Assembly (NCBI GenBank): GCA_003131625.1
Contig: PKVY01000061.1
Location: forward strand, 1-42,790
Source of the DNA: Acidobacterium sp.
Lineage (GTDB): Bacteria > Acidobacteriota > Terriglobia > Terriglobales > Acidobacteriaceae
DNA length: 42,790 nucleotides
Direction: 5' to 3'
This document shows, in pieces, positions 10,386 through 18,328 of the stretch; position 1 is the first letter of the stretch; each line of letters opens with the position of its first letter. The position numbers and the translations under genes are program-made. The notes beneath the pieces are model-generated. The model searched no databases. It was not told where the DNA came from and saw nothing but the letters and a program-made list of their open reading frames with translations.

Positions 10386-11225
10386 ATGAACACCATTACG
10401 ACCAAAGACGGCACAACGATTTTCTACAAAGACTGGGGCAACGGTCAGCCGATCGTATTCAGCCATGGGTGGCCGCTCAGCGCCGACGACTGGGACACGC
10501 AGATGTTGTTCTTCGGCCAGCGTGGCTATCGCGTGATCGCGCACGACCGGAGAGGCCACGGGCGCTCGACGCAAACCTGGGACGGCAATGACATGGACAC
10601 CTACGCCGACGATCTGGCGGTGCTGACGGAAAAGCTCGATCTGCGGAATGCGATCCATGTGGGACATTCGACAGGCGGCGGCGAGGTTGCGCGGTACATT
10701 GGGCGGCATGGCAATAAGCGCGTTGCGATGGCGGTGCTGATCAGCTCGGTGCCACCGTTGATGCTGAAGACGGACAAGAATCCTGGCGGCTTGCCGATGA
10801 CGGTGTTCGATGGGCTGAGGACGGCACTTGCCGCAAATCGGCCGCAGTTCTACTGGGACACCACGCTGCCGTTCTACGGATACAACCGGCCGGGCGCGAC
10901 GATTTCGGAAGGGATTCGGGGCCACTGGTGGTACCAGGGAATGATGGGCGGAATGAAGGCGCACTACGACTGCATCAAGGCCTTTTCGGAAACGGACTTT
11001 ACCGAGGACCTGAAGAAGTTCGAGGTACCAACCCTCGTGATGCACGGCGACGACGATCAGATTGTGCCGATCGGCGCGTCGGGTTTGATGTCGGCGAAGA
11101 TCGTGAAGAACGCCACGCTGAAGGTGTATCCGGGCTATCCGCACGGGATGTTCACCACGCACGCGGACGAGATCAACGCCGATCTGCTCGCGTTCATGAG
11201 GAAGTCGCAGCAAGTGGCTGCGTAG
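10386..11225 (+). CDS. Alpha/beta hydrolase, cofactor-free haloperoxidase type
   Basis: Serine hydrolase of 279 residues in the family annotated as non-heme chloroperoxidase or arylesterase. The oxyanion motif [11 protein letters not shown], the nucleophile elbow GHSTGGGE, the acid segment [11 protein letters not shown] and the catalytic His in GYPHGMF are all visible. The start at 10386 follows AAGGAG by 8 bp. The same frame extends upstream to 10089, but that part is unrelated sequence overlapping the opposite-strand gene. Perhydrolysis and ester cleavage are both possible; the native substrate is unknown. Confidence 0.92.
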   Translation: MNTITTKDGTTIFYKDWGNGQPIVFSHGWPLSADDWDTQMLFFGQRGYRVIAHDRRGHGRSTQTWDGNDMDTYADDLAVLTEKLDLRNAIHVGHSTGGGEVARYIGRHGNKRVAMAVLISSVPPLMLKTDKNPGGLPMTVFDGLRTALAANRPQFYWDTTLPFYGYNRPGATISEGIRGHWWYQGMMGGMKAHYDCIKAFSETDFTEDLKKFEVPTLVMHGDDDQIVPIGASGLMSAKIVKNATLKVYPGYPHGMFTTHADEINADLLAFMRKSQQVAA

Positions 11226-11285
11226 TTGTTCGACAGGCCGCGCTTCTGGTGGGAGGCGCGGGTTGCGCCGGCTGCGCACGGGGCG

Positions 11286-12044
11286 TCAGATGCCGGCGTA
11301 CCAGGCGTAGCCGCCTTCGGGTGACGCGGAGCCGAGGCCTTTGCCGAAGGCTTTGATGTTGTCGGTCGCGGTGAGGTTCGTGATGTACTTGATGCTCTTG
11401 TAGCCGAGCTGGCGCGGTACGCGCATGCGCAGCGGTCCGCCAAACCCGACGGGCAGATCGCCGTCGTTCATGCCCCATGTGAGGTAGGTATAGGGGTGGA
11501 GAGCGTCGGCCATGTCGAGGCTGTCCCACCAGTCGGTCTGGATGGAGCGGTAGACGATGTAGCGCGCGTGGGGCAGAACGCCGACGGCGCTGAGAACTTC
11601 GCTGAGGGGCGTGCCGATCCACTCGGCGATGTAGGACCAGCCTTCTTCGCAGGCGACTTCGGTGATCTGGCTGCGGAAGGGGAGACTTCTGAGGTCGGAG
11701 AGCGAAAGCGATGCGGGGTTGGCGACCATGCCGTCGACGATGAGCCGCCAGTCGGAGAAGCCGGTGGCCTGATGGCGCTTGAAGGCGTCGCTGGGGGGCG
11801 CGACTTCGTTGGCGAAAGGCGCTTTGGAGATCATGCTGCGAGGAAACTCACGCGCCGGGGCGTGCGAGGCGAGGAGTCGCTGCGCGGCGTAGGTGAGGGT
11901 TTCGCCGGGACCGTAAAGGCCGCCGTGGTCGGGCGGGATGAGCCCATAGCGGCGGGCGAAGTGAGCGGCGGCGGCGAGTCCGGCTGCGCCTGCGGTGGCG
12001 GTGAGTCCGGTGGCGATGAGCTGGCGGCGTGTGATGGGAGTCAT
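11286..12044 (-). CDS. Tat-exported molybdopterin oxidoreductase (sulfite oxidase/MsrP-like domain)
   Basis: Periplasmic Mo-cofactor enzyme of 252 residues. The N-terminus MTPITRRQLIATG is a twin-arginine signal. The Mo-cofactor domain follows from about residue 95 (WRLIVDGMVANPASLSLSDL), with the Mo-ligating Cys132 in EVACEEGWS and the GFGGPLRMRVPRQLGYKS block. There is no C-terminal dimerisation domain as in true sulfite oxidases. Its start overlaps the stop of the upstream cytochrome b gene by four bases, so the two form an electron-transfer pair comparable to MsrP/MsrQ, but with a different cytochrome. The physiological substrate is unknown. Confidence 0.9.
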   Translation of the reverse strand: MTPITRRQLIATGLTATAGAAGLAAAAHFARRYGLIPPDHGGLYGPGETLTYAAQRLLASHAPAREFPRSMISKAPFANEVAPPSDAFKRHQATGFSDWRLIVDGMVANPASLSLSDLRSLPFRSQITEVACEEGWSYIAEWIGTPLSEVLSAVGVLPHARYIVYRSIQTDWWDSLDMADALHPYTYLTWGMNDGDLPVGFGGPLRMRVPRQLGYKSIKYITNLTATDNIKAFGKGLGSASPEGGYAWYAGI

Positions 12045-12844
12045 CGGCGGTCAGTCTTTCTGCGCGCGGGCGGGGGTTCGACGACGCGGCCGGTGATCAT
12101 GGCTCGCATGCGGGTTTTGAAACCGGCAAGGACGATCATAGTGACGTGGACGATAACGAATAGCAAAAGCAGCCAGGAGATGAAGAAGTGCAGGGTGCGG
12201 GCGGTTTGGCGGCCTCCGAGAAGGATGACGGACCAGGGGGCGGCGGCGGTGAAGGCGGGCGACATGGCGAGGCCGGTCCAGATGACGAGCGGGAAGAGGA
12301 CGAAGATGACGGCGATGTAGGCGGTACGCTGGAGCACGTTGTAGGCCTCGGCTCCGGGCTCGCCGGGTGGCGCGCGGTGGAAAGATTTGGCGAAGACACG
12401 GCGGAAGGAGCTCCAGGAGCGGTCGCCTTTTTCGGGTAGCAGGTTGCGGCGGAAATGGCCGGTGAAAAGGCCGTAGAGGGCGTAAGCCAGGCCGGCGATC
12501 ATCACGACCCAGGCGGCCTCAAAGTGGAGGGCGCGGCTCCAGCCATTTTGGTCGGGCATGACGTAGTGGTAGCCAGTGGGCACCGTGTCGCGCGAAGAGG
12601 GAATGGGGATGGTGAAGAGGGGACGGGTCATGACGTTGCCGACTTCGCCCCAGTAGAAGCGCGGATGGGAGATGACGATTTCGCCGCCGGTGATGAGCAG
12701 GGCGAAGAAGCAGAGGACGGTGATCCAGTGGGTGACGCGGACGATGGCCGCGTGGCGGGGGGTGCGCAGTTTGGGCGGGGAGGCAGTGGCTGCCACGAAG
12801 GGAGCATAGCACGAAGAGAGGGGAATTGAGGGGTGACCGAACAT
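12041..12844 (-). CDS. Cytochrome b561-like membrane subunit
   Basis: Inner-membrane diheme-type cytochrome of 267 residues. Hydrophobic helices start at about residues 38, 108, 170 and 217. Candidate heme ligands are His in RVTHWITV, RALHFEAAW, ARTLHFFISW and VIVHVTMI. A periplasmic loop separates helices 1 and 2. By position and ATGA coupling it delivers electrons to or from the downstream Mo enzyme. The first about 25 residues are poorly ordered, and the true start could be slightly internal. The + strand is strongly G-rich here although the gene is on the minus strand. Confidence 0.88.
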   Translation of the reverse strand: MFGHPSIPLSSCYAPFVAATASPPKLRTPRHAAIVRVTHWITVLCFFALLITGGEIVISHPRFYWGEVGNVMTRPLFTIPIPSSRDTVPTGYHYVMPDQNGWSRALHFEAAWVVMIAGLAYALYGLFTGHFRRNLLPEKGDRSWSSFRRVFAKSFHRAPPGEPGAEAYNVLQRTAYIAVIFVLFPLVIWTGLAMSPAFTAAAPWSVILLGGRQTARTLHFFISWLLLLFVIVHVTMIVLAGFKTRMRAMITGRVVEPPPARRKTDRR

Positions 12845-13143
12845 GGGAGGCCCTACGCGCGGCTATTGATTGTCACCGGTGGAGAGTCTGCGCAAAAGGT
12901 AAGGGGCGGAGTCGAAACCATGCGGTTTCCAAAATGGTACGGGACGGTACTAACGGATCAGGCACAGATCCAATTGGGTTGACTATTCGGATGGCGGGAG
13001 CATTAGCTTCTTGCTGCGGGGTGAACCTGGCCCGGTGCAGCAGCTTTGGCCTTTTTTCCCGCGTCAGTTGTGAGCGTTCGCGTCGGTGGCGAAAGTCGTG
13101 CGCTGACACGAACTGTGCCGGTGGTCCGGCCAACGCCAATCGG
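12845..13143. other. Intergenic gap of 299 bp, no gene seen
   Basis: Lies between the divergent cytochrome b start and the Ku stop. The only visible structure is a near-duplicated GGTACGGGA/CGGTAC at about 12937-12951. No tRNA-like cloverleaf, strong terminator or long ORF with coding character is seen. It presumably holds the promoter of the cytochrome b/Mo operon. Confidence 0.5.
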
Positions 13144-13974
13144 CTAGGCCGCGCGTTTGCGGGAACTGGATCGCCGGGCTTTGGAAGGGCCGGCGTTTTC
13201 CAAGCTCTTACGCAGCGCGTCCATGATATTCACGACTTTCGCGGGCTGCTTTTTGGGATCGGGTTCGGGCAGGCGCTTGCCTTTGCGCTTTGCGTTGACC
13301 AGCTTCAGCACGGCCGCTTCGTAGTCGTCTTTGTACGCGGCCAGATCGAACTTCGAAGTGCTGCCGCTGATGAGCTGCTTAGCGAGCGTGAGTTCCTGCG
13401 CGGTGACGGAGGGTTCTTTGACGCCGGAAAGAACGGATTTCGAGTCGCGCAGTTCCTGGGCGTAGCGCAGGACGTAAAGCATGAGTCCTTTTTGCTTCGG
13501 ATCGGAAGGCGGGGCGAGCGCAACGAGGTGTTCGCGGCCGCTGAAGGCGACTTCGCCGATGCCGCAGCTCTCTGTGTCGTCGAGCGCGCGACGCATGATG
13601 GCGAGGGCTTTGGCCTGCGCCTCGTCTTTCGGGGCGACGAAGTAGGGGCGGTCGTAAAGCTGCGGCGCAAGTTCGCTGCTTTTGACGAACTGGCGGATCT
13701 CGAGCGTGGTCGCAGTCGGCAGGCGCAGCGCCTGCAGCTCTTTGGGGTCGATTTCGATGAACCGGTTGTGCGTGTACTCGAAACCTTTCACGATGTCGGC
13801 GCTGTCGACGGCTTCGCCCTGGTCGACGTTCTGGTGATGGATGCGGCGATGCGTTTTGCGATCGATCTGGTGGAATTCGACCTGGCGCGGCGGATTGGAG
13901 GCGGGATAAATGCGGACGGCAATGGAGACGAGCGAAATCTGGATGGAACCGGACCAGGTGGGACGCGCAGGCAT
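13144..13974 (-). CDS. ku: Bacterial Ku, non-homologous end-joining protein
   Basis: DNA-end-binding homodimer that recruits LigD for double-strand break repair. It begins with the Ku core MPARPTWSGSIQISLVSI and contains the family blocks VEFHQIDRKTHRRIHH, VKGFEYTHNRFIEIDP, and a C-terminal Lys/Arg-rich tail (KARRSSSRKRAA) of the type that contacts DNA. Length is 276 residues, usual for bacterial Ku. The ATG at 13974 is preceded by AAGGAG; the frame extends to 14091 without homologous residues. No ligD lies in the window. Confidence 0.95.
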   Translation of the reverse strand: MPARPTWSGSIQISLVSIAVRIYPASNPPRQVEFHQIDRKTHRRIHHQNVDQGEAVDSADIVKGFEYTHNRFIEIDPKELQALRLPTATTLEIRQFVKSSELAPQLYDRPYFVAPKDEAQAKALAIMRRALDDTESCGIGEVAFSGREHLVALAPPSDPKQKGLMLYVLRYAQELRDSKSVLSGVKEPSVTAQELTLAKQLISGSTSKFDLAAYKDDYEAAVLKLVNAKRKGKRLPEPDPKKQPAKVVNIMDALRKSLENAGPSKARRSSSRKRAA

Positions 13975-14021
13975 GGTTGCTCCTTGCTGGGTGGGATGCG
14001 GAGACAGGAGACAGAGAAAGG

Positions 14022-14498
14022 CTACAGCACGCGGCGGACGGCGCGGCGGACAGAGTCGGTGGCGACTCCATAGGCGGCGTGGGTGACCCACTCGCTGATG
14101 CGTTCCTGGGTGGGCTGCTGTCCTGGAGGCGCGGCGAGGCCGAGTTTGGGGAGCAGGGCTTCGTGGGTGATGCGGTTGAGAGTAATGCCGAAGGCCGCGC
14201 CGTGCCAGGCGGCGAAGGACGGCTCGATTTCGACCAGAGCGCCGTAGGCGGCGCCAGCGAGGGCGCCGAAGATCCAGTGAATGCCTTGCAGGGCGAGCTC
14301 GCGCTGGTCGGGGGGAAGACGGCGGCCGGCGACGTTTTCAGCGAGAACGACGGGCGGCGGGGTCTGGCCCTGGACGCGAGGCGGGAGGATTTTTTCGGCA
14401 ATCATTTTTGCGCCGGCGCCGGCGAGGCCGCCGACGAATCCAGCGAAGAGGCCTTTGGCGATACTGCGCTTGCGAGGGGTGGTGCTCGTCGTGCTCAT
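14022..14498 (-). CDS. DUF1440 (YagU-like) membrane-associated protein
   Basis: Protein of 158 residues starting MSTTSTTPRKRSIAKG. A Gly/Ala-rich helix GLFAGFVGGLAGAGAKMIAE is followed by ILPPRVQGQTPPP, a combination typical of DUF1440/YagU proteins. A second hydrophobic stretch lies at IHWIFGALAGAAYGAL. YagU of E. coli is an inner-membrane protein linked to acid tolerance; here only the family is supported. The open frame extends far upstream on this strand to 15986, but that is the shadow of nrdR and the dehydrogenase gene. The ATG at 14498 matches the start of family proteins. Confidence 0.8.
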   Translation of the reverse strand: MSTTSTTPRKRSIAKGLFAGFVGGLAGAGAKMIAEKILPPRVQGQTPPPVVLAENVAGRRLPPDQRELALQGIHWIFGALAGAAYGALVEIEPSFAAWHGAAFGITLNRITHEALLPKLGLAAPPGQQPTQERISEWVTHAAYGVATDSVRRAVRRVL

Positions 14499-14624
14499 AG
14501 GCAGTCGGGATGAGGATAGTCCAAAAAGCGAGCGAAAAGCGAGCCGGGGCGGTCGGGAAGAGATTGAGCCGCGCGGTGCGGAGCTCAGGGTTACCGTTGT
14601 TGCGCTGCTAGAATTTGAGGAACG

Positions 14625-15107
14625 ATGAAATGTCCATACTGCGGGTTTGGGCAGGACCGCGTGATCGATTCGCGCGAGAGCAGGGAAGCCGACTCGATCC
14701 GCAGGCGGCGCGAGTGCGAGAAGTGTAACCGCCGGTTTACGACCTACGAGCGGATCGACGAAATCCCGTACATGGTGGCCAAGAAAGACGGGCGGCGGGA
14801 GAAGTTCGAGCGCAAGAAGGTGCTGGACGGGTTGCTGGCGGCATGCCAGAAGCGGCCCATTTCCGCAGGCAAGCTGGAACAGCTGGTGGATGAGATTGAG
14901 ACGTTCGTGACCGAATCGACGGAGCGCGAACGGACGACGGTGGAGATTGGGGAACAGATCATGGATCGGCTGAAGGTGCTGGATACGGTGGCGTATATCC
15001 GGTTTGCCAGCGTCTATCGGGACTTCAAGGATGTACGGGAGTTCAAGGATGAGCTGGAGCAGTTGCTGATGCACCATGGGGAGAAGGGGAAGAAAGGCAG
15101 AGTTTAG
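14625..15107 (+). CDS. nrdR: Transcriptional repressor NrdR
   Basis: Nucleotide-sensing repressor of ribonucleotide reductase genes. The N-terminal zinc ribbon has Cys3, Cys6, Cys31 and Cys34 (MKCPYCGF, RECEKCNRRF), and an ATP-cone domain follows from about residue 49 (VAKKDGRREKFERKKVLDG). It binds NrdR boxes in front of nrd operons; none is seen here. Length 160. TAGAAT lies 10 bp before the ATG, with GAGGA between, so the leader is very short. The last codons and the TAG stop (15105-15107) fall inside a heptamer repeat array, which may have altered the C-terminal tail KGKKGRV. Confidence 0.96.
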   Translation: MKCPYCGFGQDRVIDSRESREADSIRRRRECEKCNRRFTTYERIDEIPYMVAKKDGRREKFERKKVLDGLLAACQKRPISAGKLEQLVDEIETFVTESTERERTTVEIGEQIMDRLKVLDTVAYIRFASVYRDFKDVREFKDELEQLLMHHGEKGKKGRV

Positions 15108-15127
15108 AGTTTGGAGTTTAGGGATCA
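15100..15127. repeat. Heptamer-period repeat array (GAGTTTA type) over the nrdR stop
   Basis: GAGTTTA (15100), GAGTTTG (15107), GAGTTTA (15114), GGGATCA (15121). The nrdR stop codon is part of the first unit. The same heptamer, and the same variant GGGATCA, recur at 26078-26119 after parB. Confidence 0.8.
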
Positions 15128-15200
15128 GGACGCGGGCTTTGCGCGTTCCCACATCTGCCAAAACCGGGCAGATATGGGGTACCCGTCGTAGAGGAGAGAT

Positions 15201-16208
15201 GTGGGGAAGACGCATACGATCACGCTGATTCCGGGGGATGGGATCGGGCCGGAAGTCACGGACGCGGTGGTGCGGATTCTCGAGGTGACGGGGGTGCAGT
15301 TTGCGTGGGAACGGTTCGCCGCCGGCGCGGGCGCGTTCGAGAAACATGGCGAGTACATTCCGAAGGAGCTGATTGCGTCGATCGAGCGGAACCGGGTGGC
15401 GCTGAAGGGGCCGGTGACGACGCCGGTAGGCGGAGGATTTCCGTCGATCAACGTGACGCTGCGGAAGAAGTTCGAGCTGTATGCGAATTTCCGGCCCATT
15501 AAGAATTTGCCGGGGCTCGATACGCGGTATCCGGGGGTTGACCTGATCATCATTCGCGAAAACACCGAAGGCGAATACGTGGGGCTGGAGCATGAGGTGG
15601 TGCCGGGAGTGGTGGAGTCGCTGAAGGTGATCACGGAGAAGGGTTCGACGCGGATTGCGAAGTTCGCGTTTGAGTACGCGGCGAAGCATGGGCGGCGGAA
15701 TATTCACGCGATCCACAAGGCGAACATCATGAAGATGTCGGACGGGCTGTTTTTGCGGTGCGCGCGCGATGTGTCGAAGGGGTATCCCGATATTACTTAT
15801 GGCGAGCACATTATCGATAACACGTGCATGCAGCTGGTGATGAATCCGTATCAATATGACACGCTGCTGCTGGAGAATTTGTACGGCGATATTGTGAGCG
15901 ACCTGTGCGCGGCGTTCGTGGGCGGGTTGGGACTGGTGCCGGGAGCGAATCTGGGAGCGGAGGCGGCGATTTTCGAGGCGGTGCACGGATCGGCGCCGGA
16001 TATTGCGGGGAAGGATGTGGCGAATCCGACGGCGCTGCTGCTGTCATCGGTGCTGATGCTGTGGCATCTGGGTGAGTCGGGTGCGGCGGAGCGGGTACAG
16101 ACGGCGGTGGAGAAGGTCTATACAGAGAAGAAGACGCTGACGCGGGATGTGGGCGGGCGAGCGGGGACGCGGGAATTTGCGGATGCGGTGATCGCGGCGC
16201 TAGGGTAG
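15201..16208 (+). CDS. Isocitrate/isopropylmalate dehydrogenase family, NAD-isocitrate dehydrogenase-like
   Basis: Beta-decarboxylating dehydrogenase of 335 residues. The N-terminus ITLIPGDGIGPEVTDAVV and the substrate-site segment SINVTLRKKFELYANFRP, then ENTEGEYVGLEHEV, match the short NAD-dependent isocitrate dehydrogenase group more closely than LeuB. The metal/NAD segments DNTCMQLVMNP and FEAVHGSAPDIAGKDVANP are intact. The start is GTG at 15201, after GAGGAGA. Homoisocitrate or isopropylmalate activity is less likely, but a sequence tree would be needed to exclude it. A nonamer repeat follows the stop. Confidence 0.88.
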   Translation: MGKTHTITLIPGDGIGPEVTDAVVRILEVTGVQFAWERFAAGAGAFEKHGEYIPKELIASIERNRVALKGPVTTPVGGGFPSINVTLRKKFELYANFRPIKNLPGLDTRYPGVDLIIIRENTEGEYVGLEHEVVPGVVESLKVITEKGSTRIAKFAFEYAAKHGRRNIHAIHKANIMKMSDGLFLRCARDVSKGYPDITYGEHIIDNTCMQLVMNPYQYDTLLLENLYGDIVSDLCAAFVGGLGLVPGANLGAEAAIFEAVHGSAPDIAGKDVANPTALLLSSVLMLWHLGESGAAERVQTAVEKVYTEKKTLTRDVGGRAGTREFADAVIAALG

Positions 16209-16217
16209 ACCTCACCA

Positions 16218-16244
16218 CAGAGGACACGGAGGACGCAGAGGGTG
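16218..16244. repeat. Short nonamer-period repeat
   Basis: CAGAGGACA (16218), CGGAGGACG (16227) and CAGAGGGTG (16236) repeat with a 9-nt step between the dehydrogenase and the cupredoxin lipoprotein. It resembles the 7-nt arrays in style but has another period. Confidence 0.55.
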
Positions 16245-16264
16245 ACAGCGATGGGAATGGAGGG

Positions 16265-17035
16265 ATGCAGATGAGACCTGGATGGTTCGTAGTTGGGGCA
16301 GCTTGCGCGGCGGTGCTGGTGGGAACGGGATGCAAGAAGGAGAGCGCGGGTTCGAGTGCGGCGCCGGCGTACACGACAATTGACTGGTCAACGGCGGGCG
16401 CGATTCAGGGGACGGTGCATTATGCGAAGACGCCGCCGAAGCCGGTGCAGATCGATATGAATCAGGATCCGGCGTGCACGCTGGGGCCGACGGTGTTTAG
16501 CGAGCAGGTTGTGGTGAGCAATGGGGGCGGGTTTGAGGATGTCTTCATCTATATAAAGGATGGGCTGGGGAATAAGGCGTATGCGGCGCCGACGACGCCG
16601 GTGGACATCGACCAGAAGGGCTGCCGGTACATTCCGCATGTGGTGGGGGTGATGGTGGGGCAGCCGGTGCGGTTCACGAACAGCGATCCGACGATGCACA
16701 ACATTCATATGGTGCCGACGGTGGCGGGGAATCCGGCGGTGGATATTTCGCAGGCGCCGGCGGGCGGGGCGAACGGGCCGCAGGACGAGCGGACGTTTGC
16801 GAAGGTGGAGCTGATGATTCCGGTTCGGTGCAATAACCATCCGTGGATGCAGGCGTTCATCAATGTGTCGGCGAATCCGTTTTATGCGGTGACGGACGTG
16901 TCGGGGCGGTACTTCATCAAGGGTCTGCCGCCGGGGACGTATACGGTGGTGGCGGATCAGGAGCAGTTGGGGCAGCAGACGGCGACGGTGACGGTTCCGG
17001 CGCAGGGGACGGTGACGCAGGATTTCACGTACTGA
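16265..17035 (+). CDS. Cupredoxin-like lipoprotein with C-terminal carboxypeptidase-regulatory-like domain
   Basis: Predicted exported lipoprotein of 256 residues: hydrophobic signal and a lipobox-like LVGTGC with Cys23. Residues about 45-200 form a blue-copper-like beta sandwich. Candidate type-1 copper ligands are His145 (MHNIHM), then Cys189, His192 and Met195 in RCNNHPWM. This Cys-x2-His-x2-Met loop has the short spacing of amicyanin. Residues about 205-256 (YAVTDVSGRYFIKGLPPGTYTV) match a carboxypeptidase-regulatory-like/CNA-B fold. A role in extracytoplasmic electron transfer or copper binding is inferred. A second ATG at 16271 could be the true start. Confidence 0.82.
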   Translation: MQMRPGWFVVGAACAAVLVGTGCKKESAGSSAAPAYTTIDWSTAGAIQGTVHYAKTPPKPVQIDMNQDPACTLGPTVFSEQVVVSNGGGFEDVFIYIKDGLGNKAYAAPTTPVDIDQKGCRYIPHVVGVMVGQPVRFTNSDPTMHNIHMVPTVAGNPAVDISQAPAGGANGPQDERTFAKVELMIPVRCNNHPWMQAFINVSANPFYAVTDVSGRYFIKGLPPGTYTVVADQEQLGQQTATVTVPAQGTVTQDFTY

Positions 17036-17266
17036 GAACCAGCCCGTTCGACTCGTTGGCTTGCGCAACTCGCTCAGGGCAGGCCGTCCAGGCGCACGCG
17101 CTTCGCGCAAGCGCAGGTGACTATGGTGGTGTCGCTGGTCACTCGAGGGCGCTGAGCGCGCGCGCATTGCATTTACACTATCGACACAGGCGTTCAACAG
17201 GTGCGGTTTTGTTGAGTGTGGCCTGCGGTGTATCTGGACGGGATCCGGACAGTAAGGGCGACGGAG
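17036..17266 (+). promoter_or_regulatory. asd leader region
   Basis: The 231 bp hold a REP-like stretch, GTTCGACTCG with CTCGCTCAGGGCAGG (17046-17083), a possible -10 hexamer TACACT (17174-17179) without a convincing -35, and a small stem TCAACA (17194) with TGTTGA (17210). No lysine-riboswitch core was recognised. Confidence 0.35.
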
Positions 17267-18328
17267 ATGCGGCAGAAGATTGGGATTTTGGGGGCTACCG
17301 GGATGGTCGGTCAGCGGTTCATCCAGCTGCTGGAGAACCATCCGTGGTTTGAAGTGGCGTGGCTGGCGGCCAGCGACCGGTCCAGTGGGAAGCCGTACGG
17401 CGAGGCAGTGCGGTGGAAGCTGGATACGGCGCTGCCGGAGCGGATTACCGCGATGCCGGTTTCTCCGGCGACGCCGGAGGGTGCGCCGCGCGTGATCTTT
17501 GCCGCGCTGGACGCCGATATTGCGCGCGAGCTGGAGCCCAGGTTCGCGGCGGCGGGATGCGCGGTGATCACCAATTCGAGCGCGTTCAGGATGGAGCCGT
17601 CGGTGCCGCTGGTGATCCCCGAGGTGAATGCCGAGCATCTGGCACTGGTGGAGAACCAGACGTGGCGGCGGGAGTCGGGCGGATATATCGTGACGAATCC
17701 CAACTGCTCGGCGATTGGGCTGGTGATGGCGCTGAAGCCGCTGGTGGAGCGGTTTGGGGTCGAGGCGATTTTTGTGAGCACGATGCAGGCGGTGAGCGGC
17801 GCTGGGTATCCTGGCGTGGCTTCGATGGACATCCTCGGGAACGTGGTGCCGTTCATCAAAAATGAAGAAGAGAAGATGGAGGCGGAGACGCTGAAGCTGC
17901 TGGGGCGGCTCAACGGTCGCGTAGTGGAACCGCTGGCGGCGAAGATGACGGCGCACTGCAATCGCGTGGCGGTGGAAGATGGGCACACGGAGAGCGTGAG
18001 CGTGAAGCTGGGGAAGAAGGCGACGCGCGAGGAGATGATCGCGGCCTGGGCGGAGTTCGCTCCGCTGGCCGGGCGGGATTTGCCGACGGCTCCGGCGCAA
18101 CCGGTGGAGTTTACGGCGGCGGAGGATCGACCGCAGCCTCGACTGGACAAGATGCGGGGCGCGGGGATGGCGGCGACGGTGGGACGGCTGCGGCCGTGCG
18201 GGCTGCTGGACTGGAAGTTCACGGTGCTGTCGCACAACACGATTCGCGGGGCAGCGGGTGCCGCTCTGCTGAACGCGGAGCTGCTGGTATCGCTGGGCAA
18301 GCTCGATCCGGTGGCAGTGCCGGCATGA
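17267..18328 (+). CDS. asd: Aspartate-semialdehyde dehydrogenase
   Basis: Reduces aspartyl phosphate to aspartate semialdehyde, the branch compound for lysine, threonine and methionine. The N-terminal GILGATGMVGQRF binds NADP, and the catalytic Cys147 lies in TNPNCSAIGLVMALKPL. The 353-residue length and the long QAVSGAGYPGVASMDILGN insert place it in the archaeal/fungal-type group rather than the E. coli type. ATG at 17267 was chosen because the nucleotide-binding strand starts there; the upstream start at 17216 adds 17 unrelated residues. The stop overlaps the aspartokinase start (ATGA). Confidence 0.95.
   Translation: MRQKIGILGATGMVGQRFIQLLENHPWFEVAWLAASDRSSGKPYGEAVRWKLDTALPERITAMPVSPATPEGAPRVIFAALDADIARELEPRFAAAGCAVITNSSAFRMEPSVPLVIPEVNAEHLALVENQTWRRESGGYIVTNPNCSAIGLVMALKPLVERFGVEAIFVSTMQAVSGAGYPGVASMDILGNVVPFIKNEEEKMEAETLKLLGRLNGRVVEPLAAKMTAHCNRVAVEDGHTESVSVKLGKKATREEMIAAWAEFAPLAGRDLPTAPAQPVEFTAAEDRPQPRLDKMRGAGMAATVGRLRPCGLLDWKFTVLSHNTIRGAAGAALLNAELLVSLGKLDPVAVPA

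Noticed and set aside
13144-14498. Complete NHEJ locus
   Set aside because: Ku is clear, but no LigD ligase or polymerase domain lies in the window; the neighbour is a DUF1440 protein.
14499-15986. Long minus-strand open frame upstream of the DUF1440 gene
   Set aside because: It is a high-GC shadow of nrdR and the dehydrogenase; the Arg/His/Pro-rich composition has no protein character.
17036-17266. Lysine riboswitch before asd
   Set aside because: The conserved L-box segments are missing; only a small stem is visible.
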